64,000 nucleotides of DNA from Lyngbya aestuarii BL J. GTDB lineage: Bacteria > Cyanobacteriota > Cyanobacteriia > Cyanobacteriales > Microcoleaceae. Below the pieces are notes generated by a model, which saw nothing but the letters and a program-made list of their open reading frames with translations, searched no databases and had not been told where the DNA came from. Shown piece by piece: positions 1 to 8,001 of this stretch. Position numbers and translations under genes: made by a program. Location of the stretch: contig NZ_AUZM01000018.1 of assembly GCF_000478195.2 (NCBI RefSeq), forward strand, positions 1-64,000, written 5' to 3'. Every line of letters starts with the position of its first letter. The first letter of the stretch is position 1.

Positions 1-480
1 CTAGGAGGGATTCCAGTTTAGGCTACCAGTTACCTCCATTTAACCCATGCACAGCAGGATATAGGTTGTCATGCTATGTCCTGTGGGTTATGCTGTCCTC
101 TGAAGCCTTCAGAGGGAGAGAATTGGATTAATCCTCACTCTCACGAATTACTGAGTTGTCAAGGTTCAGTGTTGAGAAGATTAAGGCACTTCTCCTGATT
201 CCTTGCCTCTAATCCACCATGAAATCCTGGTTTCTAGAGAACGAATCGCACTCGGTATGCCCTACCGTACTTGAGAAAAAAATGCTTGATTCTCTGTACT
301 TGGTGCTTTAAGGTTTTATATGGCCAAAGCATTCCTGGCAAGAACCCCGTACCTTAAGTTTTCAAGGTTCATTGCATCGATTAGATGCTGGGTTTTTAAA
401 CTGGTTGAATACCCTGCCAGTAGAGTTATTATAGCATTAGAAAGAGCCTTATATCCCCATACCTGAAGGTAGGGGCTTTA
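1..480 (-). ncRNA. Structured RNA, candidate omega-RNA (HEARO) of an IscB-type IS element running off the left edge
   Basis: No ORF of useful length covers this stretch. Read on the minus strand it holds many consecutive perfect or near-perfect hairpins: 455-475 (IS-end type), an ACTGG/CCAGT stem, GCATC/GATGC, ACCTT/AAGGT, CGGTA/TACCG, ACTGA/TCAGT and a 9-bp stem at 97-115, plus an AACCCA/TGGGTT stem near 40-90. A dense run of hairpins, starting at an IS200/IS605-like end and finishing with GGAGG-like sequence near the window edge, is what is known for HEARO/omega-RNAs lying upstream of iscB. The protein itself would start beyond position 1 and is not seen. Alternatives are another structured leader or a decayed element. 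The structured-RNA reading is fairly secure, the omega-RNA identity is moderate. Confidence 0.5.
455..475 (-). repeat. IS200/IS605-type subterminal hairpin
   Basis: On the minus strand, CCCC-TACC-TTCA-GGTA-T-GGGG forms a stem with a TTCA loop and one bulged T. The hairpin at 2478-2498 has the same form, with TGCC/GGCA in place of TACC/GGTA, so paired bases change together. It probably marks the left end of the element whose body extends toward position 1. Confidence 0.6.
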
Positions 481-637
481 CGGCAATTTTTGGTAAAATG
501 CTTAAGATCGTTAACATTCACTGACACATTTTTACTGGTGTAGGTGCGTAATTTGTCTGTTTTCTAAGGTTTTTGGGGATCATTTCAGGTCAAGACGAGA
601 ATCAGCCACCCAGAGATTAAAACTCTATCGTCTAAAT

Positions 638-1165
638 CTACATTCTAAATTCAGGCGGGAGTTCGTTAGCCTCTTGTGTTTGTCCCCAACCCGGTGCCGC
701 TTGCGCCGAACGAATAATATAAGCGGCTAAGTTCTCAGCTTGCACTTGAGACATCCAATTTTCTGAAATTTGACGACACCAATAGTTGGTATCACTGCCA
801 TCAAAGCTGAGTGGATATCGAAAATAACTCACGAGATTTTTAATATTATCACGAGCCGGAGTCGCGGCTTTCAGGTCTTCGAGAGATAAAGAGACAGTCG
901 GGTAAGGAATGTTAACGCCTCCGGCGTGACAGTTGAGACAACTCGCCTCAAACAGCATTTTACCTGTATTAATATCTTCCGGCGAAAATTGCTGAGTATG
1001 ACCTTGATTATCGGCAGGTATTTCGACAGGTTGACTCGCTAAATAGCGACGGACATAGGGATCAACGCCATCAGCTAAAACCGGGGAATGAACAGCAAAA
1101 ACCCCGAGTCCAATCCATAAAAAAACGACTAAGAAGTTGAAAAAATTTTGAATTATCAATCGCAT
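638..1165 (-). CDS. psbV2: PsbV2-like low-potential cytochrome c (cytochrome c550-like)
   Basis: A 175-residue secreted c-type cytochrome. An N-terminal hydrophobic segment (about residues 5-31, cleavage likely near ADG) sends it to the thylakoid lumen. The haem site is CLNCH at residues 76-80. Downstream, where PsbV has its axial His (ELHP), this protein has YWCRQ with Cys130; in the characterised Thermosynechococcus PsbV2 a cysteine is the sixth haem ligand, so the same is inferred here. It lies 165 bases downstream of psbV on the same strand, the usual cyanobacterial psbV-psbV2 pairing. Its role is not settled in the family; partial substitution for PsbV at photosystem II has been proposed. 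Start ATG at 1165 is the only one giving a full signal peptide. Confidence 0.85.
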   Translation of the reverse strand: MRLIIQNFFNFLVVFLWIGLGVFAVHSPVLADGVDPYVRRYLASQPVEIPADNQGHTQQFSPEDINTGKMLFEASCLNCHAGGVNIPYPTVSLSLEDLKAATPARDNIKNLVSYFRYPLSFDGSDTNYWCRQISENWMSQVQAENLAAYIIRSAQAAPGWGQTQEANELPPEFRM

Positions 1166-1329
1166 TGAGTGTTAATTAAATTTAGTTTTCCCTAAAAAAT
1201 CAGGTCGTTCAGACTTCAGACTTCAGACCTTAGATCAGCCAACCTTTCCCCAAAATCATGCAATCCTCTGTAGAAAAGCAAGCTACCTCTAAAACCCAAA
1301 ATCCGAAGTCCAAAACCCGGTTATGTTAT

Positions 1330-1821
1330 TTAACGCAGGTATTTACCACCGCCCCACTGTTCCCCACGAATTTTGGGTTCAAGCAGAATATAACCCGCAA
1401 TCGAGTACAGATCATCCTCCGTGAGATTTCTCATCTTCGGATAAAGATCTGAACTCTTGGTACTCGGATGTAGTTCTGAAATTTCGTAAAACCCATCATA
1501 GGTCGTGGGATTTTGCATATAGTCTATCAAAGCCCCAATATTATTACGAGAAGGAACAGCACCTCCCAGGGATTGGGGACTTAAGTTGACATCAGGATTC
1601 GTTTTAGTTACACCTAACGCATGACATTGAGCGCAAGCATAGTTAAACAGTTGTTTACCCTGTTTAATCTCTTTTAAACTTAGAACAGTTGGTTCCCCTT
1701 GTTCGTTGAGGGGAAATGTCCGTAGGTCTTCTGTTAGTTCGATAGCGTTGGCACTATTGACAAACATTTGAAACGTGAAAAATACAGTGGCTACAGCCAG
1801 CCAAATGTATCTTTTGAGCAT
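1330..1821 (-). CDS. psbV: Photosystem II extrinsic cytochrome c550
   Basis: PsbV is the lumenal haem protein that stabilises the oxygen-evolving manganese cluster of photosystem II. The reading frame is open further upstream, but the start chosen (1821) follows an AGGAGA ribosome site and gives a normal 163-residue precursor: signal peptide about 1-26 ending in ANA, mature start IELTEDLRT, haem motif CAQCH at 63-67 and axial His118 in ELHP. The conserved C-terminus ends GGGKYLR. It heads the psbV-psbV2 pair. Nothing is truncated. Confidence 0.95.
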   Translation of the reverse strand: MLKRYIWLAVATVFFTFQMFVNSANAIELTEDLRTFPLNEQGEPTVLSLKEIKQGKQLFNYACAQCHALGVTKTNPDVNLSPQSLGGAVPSRNNIGALIDYMQNPTTYDGFYEISELHPSTKSSDLYPKMRNLTEDDLYSIAGYILLEPKIRGEQWGGGKYLR

Positions 1822-2082
1822 AATTCTCCTTAACCTTGTGCTAGTTATGGAACCTTGTAATACAAATCGACTCATCTGAAAGTGTTGGTGTCCTCTCAAT
1901 CGTTTGATCAGAGACACCCAACAATCGAATGTCATGGATCAATCATCCTCTAGGATGTCTCTTTGGTCAAAAGTTTGCTCACAGTTCGTTTATTGGCTCT
2001 AGGATGGCCTGTTGATCCGATTTTCTCCCCCCAAGTTACCATCGCTGGCTTTCTCCCCAAAATTTGTGAGTTTAGCTGCGTG

Positions 2083-2295
2083 TTAATCTGGCGTTGTCGA
2101 ATCTTCTTGTTGACGAGAGGCGATAATTTTTGACATGATCGCCTTAGCATCCTCCAAAGCCAAACGGGTCTGAGGATGTTTATAAGCAATTCCCAACTGA
2201 TCACAAAGATTGAGTACCGCTTCTACCGGGAGATTGTAATCCTCGGCAATTTCTGTGATGGACAGGTCTGCAAAACCCATGAGATTTGCTTCCAA
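2083..2295 (-). CDS. Small IF2-N-domain-like protein, function unknown
   Basis: A 70-residue soluble protein. Most of it (LSITEIAEDYNL ... LGIAYKHP ... LALEDAKAI) follows the pattern of the small helical IF2-N domain found at the N-terminus of bacterial initiation factor 2: a helix, a turn, and a second helix before an LGI strand-like segment. It is not part of an infB gene. Stand-alone proteins of this sort occur in cyanobacteria, but no role is known to me. The start could be Met1 (2295) or the internal Met6 (2280). It sits upstream of psbV on the same strand with about 260 bases between, so co-transcription is possible. Confidence 0.6.
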   Translation of the reverse strand: MEANLMGFADLSITEIAEDYNLPVEAVLNLCDQLGIAYKHPQTRLALEDAKAIMSKIIASRQQEDSTTPD

Positions 2296-2477
2296 CAGAT
2301 TTTAATCAAACTAATTATAGGAAGTCTTGGTAACTCTGAAAACCTACTCGGCTGCTTAAACTGAGACTTTACTCCTTTGAGCGTTCAATTTCAGCGGTCA
2401 TTTCCTAGATATATTTACTCAATACCTAGTCCAAATTCTCGGATCAATTCCTCTTTTTGACCAGAAAGCGCGGCAAG

Positions 2478-2498
2478 CCCCTGCCTTCAGGCATGGGG
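2478..2498 (+). repeat. Left-end hairpin of the IS605-type element
   Basis: CCCC-TGCC-TTCA-GGCA-T-GGGG is a stem with a TTCA loop and a bulged T. Single-stranded hairpins of this kind, with a bulged base, are what TnpA transposases of this family recognise. The element probably begins a few bases upstream, near 2470. Confidence 0.7.
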
Positions 2499-2535
2499 AA
2501 GGATAGCGATGCGACCGACCAACAGGAGGAAGCAA

Positions 2536-2928
2536 CTATACCAATTGTTGGTCTTTAATGTATTGCTTGATCACTGCCAACGGCGCACCTCCCACCGTCG
2601 CCACAAAGTATGAATTTGTCCAAAGGGTAGGGATTCGAGATTTTAGCGCGGGGAATTCATCGCGTAATAGCTTGGAACTCCGACCTTTCATCCTTTTTAC
2701 TACTCTGTGAATACCAAACTGTGGGTCGCAACTAATCAATAAGTGAACGTGGTCTTTGTCTGTCTCCATCTCATCAAGCTCACACCTCACATCAACGACT
2801 ACTTGAGCCAAGATTTCTTTCAGTCTAGCCTCGACGTCTCCTATCAGGACTTTGCGACGGTATTTAACGCACCAAACAACGTGGTACTGGCAGTTGTAAA
2901 TAATATTTTTGTTTGATTTTAATTCCAT
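2536..2928 (-). CDS. tnpA: IS200/IS605 Y1 transposase TnpA
   Basis: A 130-residue HUH single-strand transposase of normal length. The metal-binding HVH motif is at residues 60-62 and the catalytic tyrosine at Tyr123 (IKQYIKDQ). VVWCVKYRR near the N-terminus is typical. It cuts and rejoins the hairpin ends of the element as single-stranded DNA. The start at 2928 faces tnpB across a short divergent promoter region. No truncation is seen. Confidence 0.93.
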   Translation of the reverse strand: MELKSNKNIIYNCQYHVVWCVKYRRKVLIGDVEARLKEILAQVVVDVRCELDEMETDKDHVHLLISCDPQFGIHRVVKRMKGRSSKLLRDEFPALKSRIPTLWTNSYFVATVGGAPLAVIKQYIKDQQLV

Positions 2929-2977
2929 ATTGAGTTAGACAACTGTAAGCTGTATAGTATCACAAGGAGGTAAAATA

Positions 2978-4294
2978 ATGTTTGGATGTCAGCAAATCCT
3001 AATCAATGCAGACCCATCACTACGGGGAATTCTTGAATTCCTCTGCGGTGAATCAAATAAATTGCATAACTGCGGCACCTATCTTTCTCGCCAGTTGTAT
3101 TTCAAGACTGGCAAGATTCCTAGCAAGTTTGATTTGCATCGGGAATTGAAGGATAACTCGCATTTTCAGGCGATGTATTCTCATGTGTCGCAGCAATGCC
3201 TAACCACTGTAGCGGAATCGTTTAAGTCCTATTTGGGGCTTTTAAAGGGTATCAAAAAAGGCACTGTCAATCAGCGACCAAAGTTGCCAAACTATCGCAA
3301 GCCAGGATTGAACTTGGTCACATTTCCTAGTGCCGATGTGAAACTGAAGCCGAATGGGTTGCGATTTCCACTTGGGAGACAGGTTAAAGCATGGTTTGGT
3401 TTGGATGCTTTCTATTTACCAATGCCGTCAAACCTAGAATTCAAGACAATTCGTGAGTATCGAATCCTGCCTCGAAACGGCGCGTTTTACCTTGAATTGA
3501 TCTACAAGGTTGAATCTGTGCAAACTGATGTTGATGCCGCTAATGTTTTAGGAATCGATCCAGGATTGAATAATTGGATCACCTGCGTGAGTAACGTTGG
3601 AACATCATTTATAGTTGATGGATTGCATCTCAAATCCTTGAATCAGTGGTACAACAAGCGATTATCTGTACTAAAAGAAAGCCAGCCTCAAGGGTTTTGG
3701 TCAAAGCAGCTATCCGGGATAACGGAGAAGCGAAATAGGCAGGTGCGAGATGCCGTTAACAAAGCGGCTAGGATTGTACTGAATCACTGCATTGAAAATA
3801 GAATCGGAACTGTAGTATTTGGTTGGAACAAAGAGCAACGGCAAGAAATCAATCTTGGTAGTAAAACAAATCAAAAGTTTGTTCAGATCCCGACTGGTAG
3901 GCTGAAAGATCGTATCGCTCAACTCTGTGAACGGTACAACATTCAGTTCGTTGAAACCGAAGAATCCTATACCTCTAAAGCTAGTTTTCTAGACCTTGAT
4001 GAACTACCTACATTTGGTGAAAAACTCGGTGCTGGTACTCGGACGCAGGTTCCGAGTAAGGAAGCACCGACCCGAAGGGCTGAAGGGTGGAAAGAGTCTG
4101 GGAAACGTGTTAAGCGTGGGCTATATAGGTCTAAGGATGGCTTCAAAATTAATGCCGACTGCAATGGTGCGGCGAATATTTTGAGAAAAGTAGCGGCGAA
4201 ATTGGGTTTCAATCTCAATGGAGTCAGTAGGGGTGCTTTGATCGCGCCTTTGAAAGTCCGAATTTGGGCTGTTCAAGAATCCCCGTCCCTTTAG
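2978..4294 (+). CDS. tnpB: TnpB, RNA-guided nuclease-type OrfB of IS605 family
   Basis: A 438-residue TnpB preceded by AAGGAGG. RuvC-type acidic residues are visible: Asp194 in GIDPGLNN, a Glu near 329 before SYTSK, and Asp394 in NADCNGAANI. The usual CxxC...CxxC zinc finger between the last two is missing; this is known in a cyanobacterial subgroup whose equivalent region reads GEKPEGWK...GKRVKRGLYRS. Here that region is split by about 19 extra residues (about 350-368) encoded by an inverted repeat at 4028-4068. Known TnpBs are guided by an RNA from the right end of the element. Whether this copy is active with the insertion cannot be told. The stop codon lies inside the right-end hairpin. 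Confidence 0.9.
   Translation: MFGCQQILINADPSLRGILEFLCGESNKLHNCGTYLSRQLYFKTGKIPSKFDLHRELKDNSHFQAMYSHVSQQCLTTVAESFKSYLGLLKGIKKGTVNQRPKLPNYRKPGLNLVTFPSADVKLKPNGLRFPLGRQVKAWFGLDAFYLPMPSNLEFKTIREYRILPRNGAFYLELIYKVESVQTDVDAANVLGIDPGLNNWITCVSNVGTSFIVDGLHLKSLNQWYNKRLSVLKESQPQGFWSKQLSGITEKRNRQVRDAVNKAARIVLNHCIENRIGTVVFGWNKEQRQEINLGSKTNQKFVQIPTGRLKDRIAQLCERYNIQFVETEESYTSKASFLDLDELPTFGEKLGAGTRTQVPSKEAPTRRAEGWKESGKRVKRGLYRSKDGFKINADCNGAANILRKVAAKLGFNLNGVSRGALIAPLKVRIWAVQESPSL
4025..4081 (+). repeat. Small in-frame palindromic insertion inside tnpB
   Basis: Arms GGTGCT..TACTCGG (4028-4042) and CCGAGTA..AGCACC (4052-4068) form an inverted repeat within about 57 bases that keep the reading frame. Relatives of this TnpB subgroup, as I recall them, run straight from GEK to EGWK. 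The extra segment looks like a cyanobacterial small dispersed repeat. Confidence 0.55.
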
Positions 4295-4302
4295 GGCTGG
4301 GG
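4281..4302 (+). repeat. Right-end hairpin of the IS605-type element
   Basis: CCCC pairs with GGGG around an inner CCC/GGG stem with TTTA loop and single-base bulges. It overlaps the tnpB stop codon, as is normal for the family, and would form the 3' part of the TnpB guide RNA scaffold. Confidence 0.65.
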
Positions 4303-4368
4303 AGTATCAAGACAATCTAATTCTGAGTCAATCAACCTCAATCGACTGTCACGGCTGAACAGAGAGAC

Positions 4369-5319
4369 TTAAGCATCGGTACTGATAGAATTGACTTCAC
4401 GATGGCGGGAACTTACAGGTGTCGTTTCTACATGACTCGCTACAAAATGAGAGGATTTTTGAGGAAGACGGTGAAGACGAATTAATTGAGCTAGCGTTTT
4501 TTTCAGCTGAGGACGAGGAACAATCTGATCAACAAAGCCATGAGCAAGCAGATACTCAGAGGTTTGAAAATTATCAGGAAGCTTTTCTCTGAGGGTTTGT
4601 TCGATCACCCGTCGTCCCGCAAAACCAATCGTCGCCTTGGGTTCAGCGAGAATAATATCCCCGAGCATCGCAAAACTCGCCGTGACTCCTCCGGTTGTCG
4701 GATGAGTTAAAACAGGAATATAGAGTTGTTTGGCTAATCGGTGATGCTCTAAGGCTCCCGAAATTTTTGCCATCTGCATCAAACTCAACATCCCCTCTTG
4801 CATTCTTGCTCCTCCCGAAGCACAAATAATAACCACGGGATATCGCTCTTGGGTGGCGTGTTCGATCAAACGGGTGAGTTTTTCTCCCACCACTGACCCC
4901 ATACTTCCCCCCATAAACTGGAAGTCCATCACCCCTAAAGCTACAGGTTCACCTTCAATTAAACCCATCCCCGTTTGTACCGCATCGGTTTGGCCCGTTT
5001 TTTCACGATAATCTCGCAGGCGATCGCTATAAGATTTGCGATCATAGAATTTTAGGGCATCAATCGCGTACAATCGAGCATTGAGCGGCACCCAAGTCTG
5101 AGGATCAACGATCTGTTGAATACGTTCGCTGCTGTTAACGGGCATATGATGACCGCATTCTAAGCAAACCTGTAGATTTACTTGTAGATCTTTGGTATAG
5201 GTCAATGCACCACAGTGAGAACATTTTACCCAAAGTCCATCCGCTATTTCCCGCTCTTGTCGATCTGGGCTAATCGGAACAGACTTTTGTCGATTTGCAA
5301 ACCAATCAAATAGAGACAT
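4369..5319 (-). CDS. accD: Acetyl-CoA carboxylase carboxyltransferase subunit beta
   Basis: A 316-residue AccD, the beta part of the carboxyltransferase that moves the carboxyl group from carboxybiotin to acetyl-CoA in the first step of fatty-acid synthesis. The N-terminal zinc ribbon is present (CSHCG and CLECG, about residues 33-57), followed by the crotonase-like core with [23 protein letters not shown] and [12 protein letters not shown]. Length is normal for cyanobacteria and the C-terminal tail is variable as usual. The subunit partner AccA is not in the window. Confidence 0.96.
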   Translation of the reverse strand: MSLFDWFANRQKSVPISPDRQEREIADGLWVKCSHCGALTYTKDLQVNLQVCLECGHHMPVNSSERIQQIVDPQTWVPLNARLYAIDALKFYDRKSYSDRLRDYREKTGQTDAVQTGMGLIEGEPVALGVMDFQFMGGSMGSVVGEKLTRLIEHATQERYPVVIICASGGARMQEGMLSLMQMAKISGALEHHRLAKQLYIPVLTHPTTGGVTASFAMLGDIILAEPKATIGFAGRRVIEQTLREKLPDNFQTSEYLLAHGFVDQIVPRPQLKKTLAQLIRLHRLPQKSSHFVASHVETTPVSSRHREVNSISTDA

Positions 5320-5453
5320 TAATTAAAAGAGTATTTTCGGTTAGATGTTTGATCTCAAGCCTGAGGCTTTCTGAATTTGTCAGTTTACCTCATTATTCTG
5401 TCTAAAATATCATTTATAATATAACGATCTGTTTCATTAAAATGTTTCTTGAT

Positions 5454-5675
5454 TCAATCTGCTGATTCTAATTCCTCCTCAATTGGACTGAGCAGCAAAC
5501 GAGCCGCCCACTGATGCGCCGACTGAACTTGCAGTGCTGCCGGACTCCCCATACCCATATAAGAAGTCAAGCCCAAGTCTACAATCCGAGCCGGAATGCC
5601 GTGAGCGGCTAACACTTGTTCCATCAACTCAGCTTCCCATCGCATTGCTGTTGTTCTCAGGGTAATCCAAGACAT
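5454..5675 (-). CDS. DUF2007-type small protein
   Basis: 73 residues. The pattern, an N-terminal strand, a helix EAELMEQVLAAHGIPARIV, then a second strand-helix unit ending in LLLSPIEEE, matches the DUF2007 (putative signal-transducing) fold, which resembles PII-like and ACT-type ferredoxin folds. No catalytic residues are expected. It sits 134 bases upstream of accD on the same strand. Its function is unknown. Confidence 0.6.
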   Translation of the reverse strand: MSWITLRTTAMRWEAELMEQVLAAHGIPARIVDLGLTSYMGMGSPAALQVQSAHQWAARLLLSPIEEELESAD

Positions 5676-5744
5676 AAAAAAGTTTACTCCCTTACAAGAC
5701 CCAGGGCGGTTTCAGAAGTCGTGAGGTCAGAAGTTAGAACTGTT

Positions 5745-5850
5745 TCCCGATCTCCCCCAACACCGATAGCCACTCCCGATCTCCCCCAACACCGATAGCC
5801 ACTCCCGATCTCCCCACCTCCCGATCTCCCCACCTCCGGATCTCCTCACT
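5745..5850. repeat. Intergenic tandem repeats (two 29-bp, two 16-bp units)
   Basis: Two perfect 29-bp units occupy 5745-5773 and 5774-5802. They are followed by two perfect 16-bp shortened units (5803-5818 and 5819-5834) and a degenerate partial copy. All units start TCCCGATCTCC. The array fills the gap between the pilD end and the DUF2007 gene start; no gene is seen in it. Confidence 0.85.
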
Positions 5851-5886
5851 CATCAAATTTTAGAGCGAGAATGAAATAGCTCTCCC

Positions 5887-6708
5887 TTACAAGACTGGGA
5901 AAAACAGGTTTAGGTAGGCTGATAGTATTGTCTCACCCCAAAGGGCGGTTAGACCAGCAGCGATCGCCAAAAAAGGGCCAAATGGCATCGGTTGTCGTCG
6001 ATCTAACCAACCCAGTGCGATCGCCCCACCGCCAACAAACGCACCAAGCGCACAAGCAATAAATCCCGCCAGTAGCAAATATTTCCAACCGAGCCAAGCT
6101 CCCATCAAAGCGGCTAATTTACTATCTCCAGCCCCCATCGCCGTTTGTCCTAAAGCCAGCGATCCCAATAAAGCAATGATATCTAATAACCATAACCCCA
6201 AAACCGCTCCGACTATCCCACCCATCAGAGAACGACTCACCGCCGCCGAGTTCCATCCTTGTCCCCAAGCTTGAGCGATCTGAAAACCGAGTCCAACCAC
6301 TAAGCCTGATTGGGTTAGACCATTGGGTAAGGTCAGAGTATCGAGATCGATCAACGCCAAAGCCACTAACCAACTCAATAATGCCCAGTATCCGACCATT
6401 TCCACAGGTGTTGAAGCATTCCACAAGACCCCTAAGAACAGTAAGCCTGTGGCGGCTTCTACAAGGGGATAGCGCATAGAAATCGGAGCATGACAATGTT
6501 TACAGCGCCCTCGTAGCCATAACCAACCCGAAAGCGGAACATTTTCAAACGGACCCAGGCGTGTCAAACAATGCGGACAGCGCGAAGGGGGATAAAGCAG
6601 GGACAAACCCGCCGGAATTCGATAAATCACAACATTGAGGAAGCTGCCAATCGAAGCTCCCAAAACAAATACAATTAAGTTAATCAGCCCCGTCAGTAGA
6701 ATATCCAT
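5887..6708 (-). CDS. pilD: Type IV prepilin leader peptidase / N-methyltransferase
   Basis: A 273-residue inner-membrane aspartyl protease (A24) that cleaves and N-methylates type IV prepilins. The N-terminal GASIGSFLNVVIYRIP motif and the zinc-binding loop with two CxxC pairs (CPHC, CKHC) are the methylase domain. The peptidase aspartates are in LIDLDTLTLPN and MGAGDSKLAALMG. Seven to eight hydrophobic segments are seen. The protein supports the pili used for phototaxis and DNA uptake, for which other genes (Pix cluster, comEC) lie in this window. A small ORF lies 16 bases upstream on the same strand. Confidence 0.95.
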   Translation of the reverse strand: MDILLTGLINLIVFVLGASIGSFLNVVIYRIPAGLSLLYPPSRCPHCLTRLGPFENVPLSGWLWLRGRCKHCHAPISMRYPLVEAATGLLFLGVLWNASTPVEMVGYWALLSWLVALALIDLDTLTLPNGLTQSGLVVGLGFQIAQAWGQGWNSAAVSRSLMGGIVGAVLGLWLLDIIALLGSLALGQTAMGAGDSKLAALMGAWLGWKYLLLAGFIACALGAFVGGGAIALGWLDRRQPMPFGPFLAIAAGLTALWGETILSAYLNLFFPVL

Positions 6709-6724
6709 GTTCGATCAATGCGTT

Positions 6725-6982
6725 CTAAGACAGTTCAGAGTCGATGTTCTCAACCGGAATAAACTGTTCTCCGGGTAACAAAATCGGTCGGGAGGAGAAA
6801 ATTAACCAACTCTGATGAGTCAGGGAGTTAACAATCACGCCCGCAGGTCGTCGCATTTGTCTGGCGTGAACCCGAAGATAAACCCGGTAAACTTGTCGAG
6901 CAGCCTGTAATACATCAGGATTTAGCCAGTTTTGATCAGATTGAGGCGTCTCCTGACGCTCAGGTTCTCGCTCTCGAAGCAT
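6725..6982 (-). CDS. Conserved hypothetical protein upstream of pilD
   Basis: An 85-residue soluble protein with a charged N-terminus (REREPERQE) and a short region, VYRVYLRVHARQMRRPAGVIVNSL, that looks like a helix followed by a strand. I do not recognise a family. The 16-base gap to pilD suggests one transcript. No signal peptide or membrane segment is seen. Confidence 0.55.
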   Translation of the reverse strand: MLREREPERQETPQSDQNWLNPDVLQAARQVYRVYLRVHARQMRRPAGVIVNSLTHQSWLIFSSRPILLPGEQFIPVENIDSELS

Positions 6983-7155
6983 AGACCACAGAATACTATT
7001 CCCAGTGTTAATCTGTTAGACAAGAGTTACAAGTTTTATAATTAGCAATTATCATAGGACTATTTTCAATTATCCTGATCAAGAGTGTTTGACTGCATTG
7101 GGATCTTTATTTTTCCCCAGAGTTCAATTCGTTTATATTCCATTTTTCTAAGCCA

Positions 7156-7734
7156 ATGTCCAATCAATCTGACTCTTCACCGCAACCCCCAGCCGTGCGC
7201 CGAGTCGCCTTTTCACTACGTCGAGCGGGTTGGATTAGTTTTTGGATTCAATTAGTGCTAGCTGTTGTTTCTGGCATCATTCTGTTATTTGCAATTTTAG
7301 TCGCGAATCAAAGTCCGACTCAAGGTGGAAGTTCAGGAGTAGAAGGAGGATTACTTTTTGCTTTTGCAGGTCTGGGGGTATTAGGATTTAGTACCTATCG
7401 CGCTTTTTATCATACCCGCTTGAGTCAACAACTGCGTGGCCCTCATCCGGGGCGGCCAAGTCGCGGCGAAACCATGAAGCAAATGCGGGTGAGTTTAATT
7501 GCCAATATGGTGGGAATGCTCCTGACTTTATTAGGAGCCGAAGCAATTAATGGGATTTTGTTGGCAAAAGCAGTGTCTCAACCCCGGGGGATTTTAGAAG
7601 CTTCTGTAAATGTGCGGGATTTTGTTCAACCCCTGGATATTTTTATTGTTCTGGCCAATACCCATACGATTGTGGCTCATTTTGTCGGAATTCTCTGTGC
7701 AATCTGGTTAATTGAACAAATCTACAAAGACTGA
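7156..7734 (+). CDS. DUF3611 family membrane protein
   Basis: 192 residues with four hydrophobic segments (about 25-50, 68-85, 110-132 and 160-185). The motif FSLRRAGWISFWIQLVLAVVSGIIL near the N-terminus is characteristic of DUF3611, a family of cyanobacteria and plastids. It is presumably an integral membrane protein of the thylakoid or plasma membrane. The function is unknown. It is transcribed alone, divergent from the pilD pair. Confidence 0.85.
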   Translation: MSNQSDSSPQPPAVRRVAFSLRRAGWISFWIQLVLAVVSGIILLFAILVANQSPTQGGSSGVEGGLLFAFAGLGVLGFSTYRAFYHTRLSQQLRGPHPGRPSRGETMKQMRVSLIANMVGMLLTLLGAEAINGILLAKAVSQPRGILEASVNVRDFVQPLDIFIVLANTHTIVAHFVGILCAIWLIEQIYKD

Positions 7735-7909
7735 TGGAGTGTTCATCAACCCCGGTTCTATTAGGCTGATTAATCCACAGGGACGATTGAGCAGCCTAAA
7801 CTTGCTCAGGCTCACAAACATCAAAGAAGTCTCAAGTCAACGTGAAAAATCCTGATCCAACCGTCCCTATTTTTTTTAGTTCTCTGTCTCCGGGACTCTC
7901 GATTTCTTC

Positions 7910-7915
7910 TATAAT
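7910..7915 (+). promoter_or_regulatory. Possible -10 element before the RodZ-like gene
   Basis: TATAAT occurs 87 bases before the start codon of the RodZ-like gene. No convincing -35 partner is visible. The rest of the 267-base gap from 7735 shows no gene. Confidence 0.3.
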
Positions 7916-8001
7916 GGTGGTGTCCTCATCCGGAATTAAGAGCAAGTAATAGAAGATGTGACTCAGATGGTATTGTACTGAGTAACAACAAACTATTCAA
8001 T

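Larger units (their letters stand above)
2470..4312. mobile_element. IS200/IS605-family insertion sequence with divergent tnpA and tnpB
   Basis: Bounded by subterminal hairpins at 2478-2498 and 4281-4302, it contains tnpA on the minus strand and tnpB on the plus strand, back to back with 49 bases between: the IS605 arrangement. The right side ends shortly after the hairpin in TATCAA, resembling the TCAA right cleavage site of IS608; the left cleavage tetranucleotide is not certain. The Y1 transposase looks intact, so the element may still be mobile. Exact ends are inferred, not verified against an empty site. Confidence 0.8.

Noticed and set aside
1258-1452. Plus-strand open frame opposite psbV
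   Set aside because: Shadow of psbV on the other strand; no ribosome site.
1950-2204. Minus-strand open frame of 84 codons overlapping the IF2-N-like gene
   Set aside because: It covers the same bases in another frame, without pattern; the IF2-N-like frame is better supported.
5745-5850. CRISPR-like short array near pilD
   Set aside because: The units abut each other without unique spacers, so it is a plain tandem repeat.
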